In this document: one piece after another, positions 54,390-64,000 of the stretch
Layout of the letters: each line of letters begins with the position of its first letter
Numbering within the stretch: position 1 is the first letter of the stretch
NCBI RefSeq assembly: GCF_011040495.1
Contig: NZ_CP049037.1
Span: 2,232,001 to 2,296,000 of the forward strand
Length of the DNA stretch: 64,000 nucleotides
Source of the DNA: Pseudohalocynthiibacter aestuariivivens
Lineage (GTDB): Bacteria; Pseudomonadota; Alphaproteobacteria; Rhodobacterales; Rhodobacteraceae
Direction: 5' to 3'
Position numbers and translations under genes: made by a program
Notes under the pieces: generated by a model
The model's database searches: none
What the model was told of the DNA's origin: nothing
What the model saw: the letters and a program-made list of their open reading frames with translations, nothing else

Positions 54390-55361
54390 GCTCCGACTGA
54401 TTGTAGGCGTTCGGTTTCAGGTACTGTTTCACTCCCCTCGTCGGGGTGCTTTTCACCTTTCCCTCACGGTACTGGTTCACTATCGGTCAGTAAGGAGTAC
54501 TTAGCCTTCGAAGGTGGTCCTCCGATCTTCAGACAGAATTTCACGTGTTCCGCCCTACTTAATACGTCCAATCATGCTTCATATACGGGGCTATCACCCA
54601 CTATGGCCGTGCTTCCCAACACGTTCTATTCACATTCATGGCTCGGCTGGTCCCCGTTCGCTCGCCGCTACTAGGGGAGTATCAATTGATGTCCTTTCCT
54701 CCGGGTACTTAGATGTTTCAGTTCTCCGGGTTTGCTCTTATAAACCTATGTATTCAGTCTATAAGTACCTGTTTTACCGCATTATTAGCCACTCCGAAGA
54801 GTAGTAATAACACAGTATCAGGTGGGTTGCCCCATTCGGAAATTCATGGATCAAAGCTTATTCTCAGCTCCCCATGACTTATCGCAGAGTATCACGTCCT
54901 TCATCGCCTCTTACTGCCAAGGCATTCACCAAACGCCCTTTTCGCGCTTGATTTGATCCAGAAAAAGACAGACTGACGTCTATCGCGAACCCCCAGCTGG
55001 TAACTAAAGGGGTTCTTTATCCTGAACCAAAAGTCATACTTTGTTTCCCGCCTGGCCACTTGCGCGACCAGACTGATGTGCGACCCTTGCGGATCACACA
55101 CGGCTCAAATCCGTGCAGATTTGAACCGGGTTAGTGTATGTACTTGACTTGGACGACACCGTTCTTTTCAGCAGGGATACATCAGGGAGGTTGAGGAAGC
55201 AGCCTCGCATGATGCCTTCCACCGAAGTGGAACCAAACTGAGTTTGTCACGTACTTATGACAAACGAACAGTATCGTTATTATGTATCTCTCTTTACGAT
55301 GTAAAAGTCGTCCGATTGGACGGCTAAACACTGAACAGTGCTTAGCGATCTAATCAAGTAA

Positions 55362-55437
55362 TGGTGGAGCCTAGGAGGATCGAACTCCTGACCTCCTGAA
55401 TGCAAATCAGGCGCTCTCCCAGCTGAGCTAAGGCCCC
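55362..55437 (-). tRNA. tRNA-Ala (UGC)
   Basis: 76 bases including CCA. The G3-U70 identity pair is present and the anticodon TGC lies in TTTGCAT. In the 16S-23S spacer, after tRNA-Ile. Confidence 0.97.
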
Positions 55438-55587
55438 TAAGTGTGGCTTCGCCGAAGGCGAAACGCACGAAGCGCGGAAAGCGAATTGCGAAGCAATTTG
55501 CGTCGCGCCTGTTGGCAGTCGTGGCTCTCGTCGATTGCTGCGCAATCAACTGCCGCCTCGCCATTTTCGCTGTGCGAGAAATGACGT

Positions 55588-55664
<77 letters not shown>

Positions 55665-55817
55665 AGACAGGCCGGTAGGCCTGAAAATTGACTGAAGAGA
55701 TATGAGGACGGCTCGGCCCAAATTGAATATGCGAACATATCCAACTGATGTGATCGGCTTTGATTGCCGATCTGCTAAGTGTTTCACGATCAAGAGCAAG
55801 CTCAAGATACTAGAAAC

Positions 55818-57296
<1,479 letters not shown>

Positions 57297-57528
57297 AAAA
57301 GCTGTTACCAGCTTATCCTTGACGTTCGAACCTCTGCACATATTTGTTCCGACCGGCAAAGGCCGGAACGATCTGTTTGTTGTGCTTCTGGTTTCATAAG
57401 AAACCGAAAGCCGTCCAAACAGTGAAGCTGACACTGGTCATCGGGTTGCCCCTACCAGCGCGATATATGTGCAGTTGTTTGTTCATCGAATGAACCAAAC
57501 CGCCCACATATCTCTTCAGATATCATCA

Positions 57529-57540
57529 ATTTCAAAGAGC
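57529..57540 (-). promoter_or_regulatory. boxA-like antitermination site in rRNA leader
   Basis: GCTCTTTGAAAT on the rRNA strand resembles boxA (TGCTCTTTAACA) and lies about 230 bases before the 16S, the usual place in rRNA leaders. It would recruit the Nus antitermination complex. Confidence 0.6.
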
Positions 57541-57705
57541 GTGGGACCCGAAAGTCCCGAGACAAAATCAACCGGCTGCGCTACAACTTACTAGCGCGAC
57601 CCGCCTCATCTGCCTCAAATTTTCTTACCGTCTGACCGTCTGGAGCGTCGCTCCGTGGTGCCGTCTGGCGCCCCGGTGTGCATCTCTGCGCCGCCGGTGA
57701 GGTGG

Positions 57706-57734
57706 TATTTACGGTTTGGACCTCAGACCCGCAA
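57706..57734 (-). promoter_or_regulatory. Predicted rRNA operon promoter
   Basis: TTGCGG (57734-57729), 17 bases, TAAATA (57711-57706) on the rRNA strand, about 410 bases upstream of 16S. TTGCGG-type -35 boxes occur in alphaproteobacterial rRNA promoters. A long AT-rich stretch (57735-57800) upstream could serve as an UP element. Confidence 0.55.
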
Positions 57735-57902
57735 CCCCTTTTTTCGAGAAACGTCATCTTTTTTTCAAAAACCGGGATTTTATAGAAAAAAGAGGGGGTT
57801 ACGCCTGATTATTTCCGCCGATCCCGTTTTGGCGCAACTATCTTGCGACGTTTACCGTAGGTCAAATGCTACATCTTGGGGCCGACAGCCCAGTTATCCC
57901 CA

Positions 57903-58044
57903 GACTCGTTCGTGAATCGACCCCGACTCCGCGTTTGAGTCGGCCTGAATCACCTCCGACTCGGCAAATCACCCCGAAATTTTTCCACTCAACGAGTCGT
58001 TTTTCTGGATTCGGGCATACGATTCCCTCGAATCTCGCCGACTC
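57903..58044. other. Dense cluster of GANTC methylation sites
   Basis: Eleven GANTC sites occur in 142 bases (57903, 57914, 57925, 57937, 57947, 57958, 57994, 58008, 58021, 58030, 58040), with two more at 58073 and 58092. About one per 256 bases is expected by chance. GANTC is the target of the cell-cycle methylase CcrM in alphaproteobacteria. The first five are spaced about 10-12 bases. No coding frame spans it. Confidence 0.85.
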
Positions 58045-58061
58045 GGCACCCTAAGCGGCGC

Positions 58062-58664
58062 TCAAGCAGCCTGATTCCTCGGTGACCGTCGGATTCGCAG
58101 CGCCAGCAGCATGAGAATCGCGCTCATATATAGGAGAGGCTCCAGTTGAAGCCCTTTGGCGAGCATCACGTAATGCAAACCACCTAATAGAGTCGCCAGA
58201 TATGTCAGCCTGTGCAGTTTGCGCCACGTCGGCCCCAGATGGCGCACCGACCAATTGTTCGATGTGAACGCCAGCGGCGTCAGGACAACGAATCCCGCCA
58301 TGCCGATCGTTATATAAGGACGCTTTAGAATGTCCGTCCAGATTTGGCTCAGAACGCCGATATCCAGAACCAGCCAAACCAACAGATGCAGCGATACATA
58401 AGAGTAGGCCAAAACGCCCAAGGTTCGACGAAACCGGATCAGGTTCAAACCCGCGTAGCGGCGCAGCGGCGTAATGCACAATCCGGCGATCAGCAACTGT
58501 AGGGCCAGTTCGCCCATCTCGTGCTCCAACCCTTTGATCGGTTCACGCCCCAGCCCCCCGGTCTGTGCCATATATATGAGCCAGGGGATCGGTAGCAGAC
58601 CGATCACATAAACCGACCAAGTCGGGATGCGCCGGGTGGCACGATTGAGCAGATCCGTCACCAC
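58062..58664 (-). CDS. msrQ: MsrQ, haem-binding membrane subunit of methionine sulfoxide reductase
   Basis: About 200 residues with six predicted helices of the ferric-reductase-like fold, with haem-ligand histidines in HEMGEL, YVSLHLLVWL, HRLTYLA and GGLHYVML. It passes electrons from the quinone pool to periplasmic MsrP. The start is probably GTG at 58664, directly after the msrP stop; a CTG overlapping that stop is another option. A longer in-frame extension would overlap msrP and is rejected. Confidence 0.9.
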   Translation of the reverse strand: MVTDLLNRATRRIPTWSVYVIGLLPIPWLIYMAQTGGLGREPIKGLEHEMGELALQLLIAGLCITPLRRYAGLNLIRFRRTLGVLAYSYVSLHLLVWLVLDIGVLSQIWTDILKRPYITIGMAGFVVLTPLAFTSNNWSVRHLGPTWRKLHRLTYLATLLGGLHYVMLAKGLQLEPLLYMSAILMLLALRIRRSPRNQAA

Positions 58665-58666
58665 GT

Positions 58667-59566
58667 TCAGTAATGTACCGCCAGGTCCATCCCCTTGTAG
58701 AGCGATGCGACCTCTTCGCCGTAACCGTTGAACATCTGTGTTGGCTGTTTGGCAGAGAACAACCCGCCACCAATTACCCGTTCGCTGGCCTGACTCCATC
58801 GGCGATGGTCCACTTCGGGGTTCACATTACTATAGAAGCCATACTCGCGCGCGTTCGCCTTGTTCCAGCTCGTCGGCGGTTCTCTATCGGTCAGACTGAT
58901 CCGAACCACAGACTTGATGGATTTGAATCCATACTTCCACGGAATCACCAGCCGCAAAGGCGCGCCGTTCTGGTTCGGGATATCCTTGCCATATATACCA
59001 GTCGCCATGATCGTCAGCGGATGAACTGCCTCGTCCAGACGCAAACCCTCGACATATGGCCAGTCAAGAACCGGATAGGCGACACCCGGCATTTCATCCG
59101 AGCGCAATGCCGTTTCGAACGCCACATACTTTGCCGCACTCTGTACACCCGCCAATTCCAGCAGATCACGCAACTCAAACCCGTTCCATGGTATGACCAT
59201 CGACCACGCTTCGACACAACGGAACCGATAGAGACGGTCCTCGACCGTCATTTTGGCCATGATATCCTCAAACGCATAGTTGCCCGGTCGCTCAACTAAC
59301 CCGTCGATCTTCACACTCCACTGCGCAGTGGTCAGCATATGTGCATTCTTGGCCGGGTCTTCTTTACGGGTGCCGAACTCGTAATAGTTATTGTACTCGG
59401 TGATATCTTCCCACGGGTGCGGGTCCAGCGTTTCGGCCCGCGCGATGCCGGGCAACCCGATCAGTCCCATGCCCGCAGCACCCGCCATTAACTGCCGCCG
59501 ATTCAGATAGGCACTCTCGGGCGTGGCTTCACTTTCCTTGAGGGTGTTTTTCCAGCGCATTGCCAT
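58667..59566 (-). CDS. msrP: MsrP, periplasmic molybdopterin methionine sulfoxide reductase
   Basis: 299 residues. Twin-arginine signal NRRQLMAGAAGMGLIG near residues 22-37. The molybdenum-ligand Cys is in RFRCVEAWSM, and IPWNGFELRDLLE and IPWKYGFKSIKS belong to the sulfite-oxidase fold. It repairs oxidised methionines in periplasmic proteins with MsrQ as electron donor. Its stop and the msrQ start are adjacent. Confidence 0.94.
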   Translation of the reverse strand: MAMRWKNTLKESEATPESAYLNRRQLMAGAAGMGLIGLPGIARAETLDPHPWEDITEYNNYYEFGTRKEDPAKNAHMLTTAQWSVKIDGLVERPGNYAFEDIMAKMTVEDRLYRFRCVEAWSMVIPWNGFELRDLLELAGVQSAAKYVAFETALRSDEMPGVAYPVLDWPYVEGLRLDEAVHPLTIMATGIYGKDIPNQNGAPLRLVIPWKYGFKSIKSVVRISLTDREPPTSWNKANAREYGFYSNVNPEVDHRRWSQASERVIGGGLFSAKQPTQMFNGYGEEVASLYKGMDLAVHY

Positions 59567-59705
59567 GTCATCTCTCCGCGTTGCCGGGTTTCGTTTTGAA
59601 AAACCTAGCAGCCGGTTCGTTACACACGCAAAACAAGCGCGCTCACATTCCGGTCGGATCCTGTAACAATCTCAGATCGCCTCGTCGGCCCGTTGCCCCG
59701 CGCGC

Positions 59706-61241
59706 TTAGGAAGTCACATCCGTCTGCACACTTGGCCTGATCTGGTTCATCGGCACCGAACTGCCATCGGCCTGAACGATCCGCACATGCCGACGCCGCA
59801 TCTGGCGCGGCTCGGCCACCCCGACCGAATGCGCAATCGTCTCGACCTCCTTGATCACCGATTTGGCGTAATGCGCGACCTTCAGGTATTTGTCCTCGAC
59901 CACCAGCCCGTGCTGCAATCGCGGGTCATGCGTGGTGATGCCCGTTGGGCAGGTGTTGCGATTACACTTGAGCGCCTGAATGCAGCCCAGACTGAACATG
60001 AACCCACGCGCGGAGGTAACGATATCGGCCCCTGCACAGATCGCCCACGCGACATCGCTGGGATTGACCAGCTTGCCACTGGCAATGACGCGAATGCGGT
60101 CCTTCAGTCCATGCCGGTCGCGCAGATCCACCATCCGTGGCAGCGCATCCCGGATCGACATTCCGACCAGATCAATCAATGGCATCGGCGCCGCACCCGT
60201 GCCGCCCTCGCCGCCATCCACAGTGATAAAGTCCGGCGCGCATTTTTCGCCGCGCTGAACGATCAGCTCAAAAAACTCCTGCCATGCAATCGACGACCCC
60301 AACACCGTCTTGATCCCGACGGGGCGGCCCGTCACCTGCCGGATGTGCCCGATCAGATCCAGCAGATCACCGAAATCTTCGACCTCCAGATGGCGGTTCG
60401 GCGATATGCTATCCTCCCCTGCCGGAATGCCGCGAATCTCGGCAATCTCTGGCGTGACTTTGGCCCCCGGCAGGATACCCCCCTTACCCGGCTTGGCTCC
60501 CTGCGCCAATTTCAGCTCGATCATCTTGATATGTGGGTTTTCCGCGACCGCGCGCAGCCTCTCGTCACTCAGGCTTCCGATCTGGTCGCGTACACCGTAT
60601 TTTGCCGTCCCGATCTGAAAGACGACATCGCAACCACCCTTCAGATGATAGGGCGACAGGCCGCCTTCGCCGGTGTTCAGCCAGATACCTGCCTTGGCAG
60701 CACCCCGACTTAGGGCTTCGACCGCTGGACGCGAAATCGCGCCATAGCTCATGCCCGAAATGTTAAAGATCGATTTGGCCATATAAGGAATAGCAGCATA
60801 GGGGCCGATCTTCATCGGCTCGGTTGCCGCGATCTGATCGTCGAGCGGCGGAAATGCCGCGGGAACAAAGATCGCCGTGCCGGGAAGCGTCAGACTGCGC
60901 GTTGACCCAAAGGCGACAGTGTTTCCGCCACCCTTTGTCGCGTTGCCGACCCAATCACGCTGCGCCCGGTTAAACGGCATTTCCTCACGGTCCATTGCAA
61001 AGAAATACTGCCGAAAGAATTCACCAAGCGTCGAGAACAGATGCCGGAACCGCCCGATTACAGGATAGTTGCGGCGGATCGCATCGCCGGTCTGGGCACG
61101 GTCGAGGATAAACATGATCATCATCATCAGAATGATCAGGCCCAGCGCCATCACGAACACGAGTGCGAGTATTTCCAAAACGTGCAGTGCAAAGTCCATT
61201 ATATGCGATCCCAGATTGGTGGTTGTGTTTGCGCCTGTCAT
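59706..61241 (-). CDS. FMN-binding glutamate synthase-like membrane protein
   Basis: 511 residues. An N-terminal membrane helix (about 20-45) is followed by a GltB-like FMN domain with SGMSYGAISRPAVEAL, LKLAQGAKPGKGG, TVDGGEGGTGAAP, and the 3Fe-4S cysteines in CIQALKCNRNTCPTG. It lacks the glutaminase domain, so it is not a full glutamate synthase; its natural reaction is unsettled. Start uncertain: ATG at 61241 has AGGA very close, and ATG at 61199 begins just before the helix. Confidence 0.88.
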   Translation of the reverse strand: MTGANTTTNLGSHIMDFALHVLEILALVFVMALGLIILMMMIMFILDRAQTGDAIRRNYPVIGRFRHLFSTLGEFFRQYFFAMDREEMPFNRAQRDWVGNATKGGGNTVAFGSTRSLTLPGTAIFVPAAFPPLDDQIAATEPMKIGPYAAIPYMAKSIFNISGMSYGAISRPAVEALSRGAAKAGIWLNTGEGGLSPYHLKGGCDVVFQIGTAKYGVRDQIGSLSDERLRAVAENPHIKMIELKLAQGAKPGKGGILPGAKVTPEIAEIRGIPAGEDSISPNRHLEVEDFGDLLDLIGHIRQVTGRPVGIKTVLGSSIAWQEFFELIVQRGEKCAPDFITVDGGEGGTGAAPMPLIDLVGMSIRDALPRMVDLRDRHGLKDRIRVIASGKLVNPSDVAWAICAGADIVTSARGFMFSLGCIQALKCNRNTCPTGITTHDPRLQHGLVVEDKYLKVAHYAKSVIKEVETIAHSVGVAEPRQMRRRHVRIVQADGSSVPMNQIRPSVQTDVTS

Positions 61242-61321
61242 TCCTAACGCAAGATCGTCAATGGCGCACCGTGGTTTGCGTAAACCGCCGGGCGGCTTAC
61301 CAAACCTTCAATCTAACCGGA

Positions 61322-61783
61322 TTACGTGTGCCGCTCTGCCAATCGCAGGATATGCTTGCTGAATGCATCGTCCTCGCCTTCCAGCAGGTGCGGCAGGGCT
61401 GCGCGAAAATCATCCCGCGCGCACCATTCCACCATGTCATCCTCCCAAGACAACCAGCGACGACGCGCCCGCCCCTCCATTCCGTCCTCATACAGAATGA
61501 TATAGGCCTTCTCGAAGAGCGAGATCAGAATGCGAAAGATAATATCGGTGCGCTCGCGCTGCTCATCGGTCAATGGCTCCGGCAGGCTGTATTTGCTCAT
61601 CAACAGCAGATCGGCATTGTCCATTACCAACCGCAGGAAATTATCGTACTCCGCCGACAGCTCGCGATGCAGTTCGTTTTCCTCGTTCTCGCGGCGCAGA
61701 CGCTCTTCGCGGACGATCACCAGAATTGCGGCAGGGAACCCGAGGATCGTTACGACATAGCTCAGCGCCTCCAGCCAGATCAT
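61322..61783 (-). CDS. Hypothetical protein with N-terminal membrane helix
   Basis: 153 residues, not recognised. Residues 4-24 (LEALSYVVTILGFPAAILVIV) form a membrane helix, followed by a highly charged, probably coiled-coil stretch (REERLRRENEENEL) and a helical domain ending with WEDDMVEWCARDDFRAALP. It lies between the glutamate synthase-like gene and a methyltransferase-like gene, all on the minus strand. Function cannot be stated. Confidence 0.75.
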   Translation of the reverse strand: MIWLEALSYVVTILGFPAAILVIVREERLRRENEENELHRELSAEYDNFLRLVMDNADLLLMSKYSLPEPLTDEQRERTDIIFRILISLFEKAYIILYEDGMEGRARRRWLSWEDDMVEWCARDDFRAALPHLLEGEDDAFSKHILRLAERHT

Positions 61784-61803
61784 GTCGCCGGTCCTTTCGT
61801 GCT

Positions 61804-62487
61804 TTAACGCTTGTGAATCACCGCCACCTGATCCTTGCGATTTTTCTGATAGCGCACCGGATGCACGATGCAGGCGGACATCTCTGGGATCAACGCATTG
61901 AACCCCTCGGCAATCGCCGGGTCGCTATGGCTGAACGTCCGCTCATCTATAAAGGAACGCAACAGTGCCGCCGTCTTGGTGATGCCCGGCACTTCATATG
62001 GGTCCGGCTGCCAGCGCAGGTCCTCTATTATATATAGGCCCCCTGATTTCAGCTTGGGAAATATCTCAAGGAACGCATTCTGCTGATGGTGGCTGGCATG
62101 GCTGGCATCGTCGATCACGATGTCCGGGGCGTCCATGGCATCCATCGTGCGCGCGATCTCTGCCCGATCATCCATATCGCAGCGGTGAAAGATAAACCGC
62201 TCATGTTCGAACCATGAAAAGTCCGACACATCCAACCCATGAATATTCGCCTTGGGAAAATACTCCAGCCACATGCGGATCGACGGGACATCTGTCGTCT
62301 TGCGGTCCTTGTCGATGCCGTGCTCGGGCCCGCCGATCAGCAGGCCCATCTCCAGAAAGTTGATCTTGCGCTGCCGGTAGGGGTGAAACAGCATGTGGTA
62401 GAGTTCTGTATACCGATGCTTGGTCGATCCTTTGTCCGATCCATAGCGATCCGCCAGATCGGTCAGGTTCTCGTTCTTGGCCTTCAT
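61804..62487 (-). CDS. Class I SAM-dependent methyltransferase-like (sugar O-methyltransferase type)
   Basis: 227 residues. DRYGSDKGSTKHRYTELYH and INFLEMGLLIGG (SAM-binding loop), IHGLDVSD, and PDIVIDDASHASHHQQ with the metal-binding acids, are typical of MycE/cephalosporin-hydroxylase-like proteins. They methylate sugars or glycans. Start ATG 62487 with AGGA nine bases upstream. Beside a glycosyltransferase, it may decorate surface polysaccharide. Confidence 0.83.
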   Translation of the reverse strand: MKAKNENLTDLADRYGSDKGSTKHRYTELYHMLFHPYRQRKINFLEMGLLIGGPEHGIDKDRKTTDVPSIRMWLEYFPKANIHGLDVSDFSWFEHERFIFHRCDMDDRAEIARTMDAMDAPDIVIDDASHASHHQQNAFLEIFPKLKSGGLYIIEDLRWQPDPYEVPGITKTAALLRSFIDERTFSHSDPAIAEGFNALIPEMSACIVHPVRYQKNRKDQVAVIHKR

Positions 62488-62522
62488 TGTGTTCGATCCT
62501 GCATCTAACATGGCTCTGCCTT

Positions 62523-63380
62523 TTATTCTGCTGCGTCCGCTTTGTCTCTTTTGCTGATCACCGGCGCGGCCGTGGGATCAATCCCATGCTTCTTCAGCAG
62601 CGCATCAATCAGACTGCCGTCGTCCGGCAATCCGTCCGGACGACTGGCCAGAAATTCGCGGATGCGACGACCATAAAGGTGGATCGAGGTGGTTTTGTCG
62701 GTCAACCGCCGGTCCGCCGCCTTGCGCCCACCTTCTTTTGCCATCTTGCGACGCAGGTCGAACGGGACAGGATAGAGAACCTCTTGCGCGAAGGCGTATT
62801 TATCTTCGCCGGTCCGTTGCAGCCACGCAGTCACCGCATGCGGTCCCCAGATCCCCCAAGGCAGTTCACTTACGTGGACCGGATTGCCAGCTTCTGCCTG
62901 CGCGGCAAGCTTGGCCTTGGCAGCGTCACTATACCAGAACGGAATACCGTATTCATCGTCACTCATTTTCAGCAACCCGGCAAGAGCGTCACTATCCTGC
63001 GGCAAACCCAGAACGCCGCCGTTGATATGGTGCGCGCTCTCCCAGCCAAAGTAATGGCCGGTTTCGGTCTCAAACGGCTTCATGCAATAGGCATCGGTAT
63101 CGGCCCAGATGGTCCGCTCGGATTGGGTCAGCATATGGTAGCGGAATACGTCCGAAAACAGCGCAAGGCTGCCTGTCCGGCCATGCTGGATGAAATTGTC
63201 ACGCTTCAGGATCGCGTCACCATGCACCAGCTTCGCACCTTCAGGTACATTCGATACCGGACCGTAGTGATACAATGTCACCTCATGTCCGGCGTCCAGA
63301 AACGACTGTACGCACAGTTGTTCAACATAACTCAGTGGGCCTTCGACCCACAGCATGGCAATATGATATAATCCGCTCAC
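62523..63380 (-). CDS. Glycosyltransferase (GT32-like, DXD)
   Basis: 285 residues. LWVEGPLSYVEQLCVQSFLDAGH at the start, and the nucleotide-sugar DxD motif as WADTDAYCMKPF near residue 95, with GVLGLPQDSDAL after. Capsular polysaccharide synthesis-type transferase. Starts with GTG (GGAG shortly before). It is the neighbour of a methyltransferase-like gene, 35 bases apart. Confidence 0.85.
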   Translation of the reverse strand: MSGLYHIAMLWVEGPLSYVEQLCVQSFLDAGHEVTLYHYGPVSNVPEGAKLVHGDAILKRDNFIQHGRTGSLALFSDVFRYHMLTQSERTIWADTDAYCMKPFETETGHYFGWESAHHINGGVLGLPQDSDALAGLLKMSDDEYGIPFWYSDAAKAKLAAQAEAGNPVHVSELPWGIWGPHAVTAWLQRTGEDKYAFAQEVLYPVPFDLRRKMAKEGGRKAADRRLTDKTTSIHLYGRRIREFLASRPDGLPDDGSLIDALLKKHGIDPTAAPVISKRDKADAAE

Positions 63381-63585
63381 GCGCGCTCCGCCTATGTGCC
63401 TCTCAGGTCAGTCCGCATTGGCAGCCGCCTGTGTTGTTGTTATGGCCCGCACATTACCCTGTTTTTTATGACCGAGCAATGATCTTGGTTTGGGACTGCA
63501 TCACTTCACTGCGGTCCGTCGCACCTCGCGTTTGCGGGGGGTTCGCGCCGCACTGTCGGCATCGCGTTGGCGCAGCCGACATGGA

Positions 63586-64000
63586 TCACACCTCTAGCAA
63601 TGTCACGCGTTTACGCATCGCGATCTCTGCAATGTCCTTATCATATATGCGTCCCAAATGCTCTCGCTCGGCCTCGGTCCAAGGATCGTACCCCGGATAG
63701 TCTGGCCCACGCGGATAGGCATCCTGAATTTCCACCCGCCGCGCCAGTGCCGCATCGCCGCCCTCACGTTCGATCTCCATCAGCAATTCCTGCACCGCAC
63801 GATGGCTGGCAGAGGGGCGTCCGCGATTTCGCTTGGGTGTGACCAATTCCTCTACCGGCACGGCACCGCCAATCAGGTTGCCAATCACCCGATCCGACAA
63901 ATCGCGAAAATCCTCGTGCCGCCAGATCGTCATCGTCGCATCCGGAAAACAACTGAGCACCAGATCAATGAACCCGGTCCAGCTGGGCAGGTTCGACAAT
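63586..64000 (-). CDS. Unrecognised protein, sulfotransferase-like C-terminal region, partial
   Basis: At least 138 residues; the frame continues past the window's right end, and no ATG is visible, so the N-terminus is missing. LVLSCFPDATMTIWRHEDFRDLSDRVIGNLIG resembles the C-terminal part of sulfotransferase-fold proteins of Rhodobacterales, and ITLLEV ends it. A lysine/arginine-rich segment (TPKRNRGRPSASHRAV) looks DNA- or anion-binding. The family call is tentative. Confidence 0.6.
   Translation of the reverse strand, partial: LSNLPSWTGFIDLVLSCFPDATMTIWRHEDFRDLSDRVIGNLIGGAVPVEELVTPKRNRGRPSASHRAVQELLMEIEREGGDAALARRVEIQDAYPRGPDYPGYDPWTEAEREHLGRIYDKDIAEIAMRKRVTLLEV

Noticed and set aside
57735-57910. 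Possible replication origin (AT-rich block plus one DnaA-box-like TTATCCCCA at 57894)
   Set aside because: Only a single imperfect box is seen and none of the usual origin neighbours (hemE, parAB, mnmG/gidA, dnaA) is present. The AT-rich stretch fits an rRNA promoter UP element better.

Overview
The window looks like chromosome of a marine Roseobacter-type alphaproteobacterium (Rhodobacterales). The evidence is the rRNA operon layout 16S-Ile-Ala-23S-5S-fMet, the abundance of Liv-type ABC, TRAP and polar amino-acid uptake systems, MsrPQ, an FMN-binding glutamate-synthase-like protein, and a high-GC codon style. This assignment rests on gene content and remembered family sequences; no database was searched.

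Layout. (1) 1-23751: two minus-strand catabolic operons, each carrying the same Liv-type ABC transporter. The transporter block is an exact direct repeat of at least 3039 bp (1-3039 = 18772-21810). Operon A (7549 down to the left edge) is beta-aspartyl-peptidase-like amidohydrolase, GMC oxidoreductase, aldehyde dehydrogenase, SBP, livH, livMG; a LysR gene diverges from it. Operon B (22853 down to 8661) is quinone oxidoreductase, SBP, livH, livMG fusion, livF, SDR, AroE-like, FAD oxidase, GMC oxidoreductase, two SDRs and a fused E1 alpha/beta dehydrogenase; a GntR gene diverges from it. (2) 24052-38674: a GntR/FCD regulator with a striking palindromic operator, class III aminotransferase plus aldehyde dehydrogenase, a YdiJ-like FAD/Fe-S dehydrogenase flanked by LysR genes, and a minus-strand operon of ureohydrolase, AruI-like decarboxylase, polar amino-acid ABC transporter and LysR. 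Together these could form an arginine transaminase route to GABA. (3) 39114-50942: a TRAP transporter, thiolase-like/OB-fold pair, acyl-CoA ligase, amidase, NTF2-like protein, flavin reductase, RibB and luciferase-like monooxygenase. Near-identical TetR-type palindromes lie upstream of both parts, and a TetR gene diverges. (4) 51174-57734: a complete rRNA operon on the minus strand. (5) 57903-64000: a dense GANTC cluster, msrPQ, a glutamate-synthase-like protein, and sugar/sulfate-transfer-like genes running off the right edge.

The most unusual object is inside the 23S rRNA gene. Helix 25 is replaced by an intervening sequence of about 0.6 kb, closed by a 21-bp near-perfect stem (RNase III type), and it encodes a protein on the rRNA strand. 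The protein has the PagL lipid A deacylase signature (His-x-Ser-Asn, Asn-Pro-Gly-x-Glu), a Shine-Dalgarno sequence, and a stop codon that overlaps the stem. Putting an outer-membrane lipid A-modifying enzyme under rRNA transcription would be a new kind of arrangement as far as I know.
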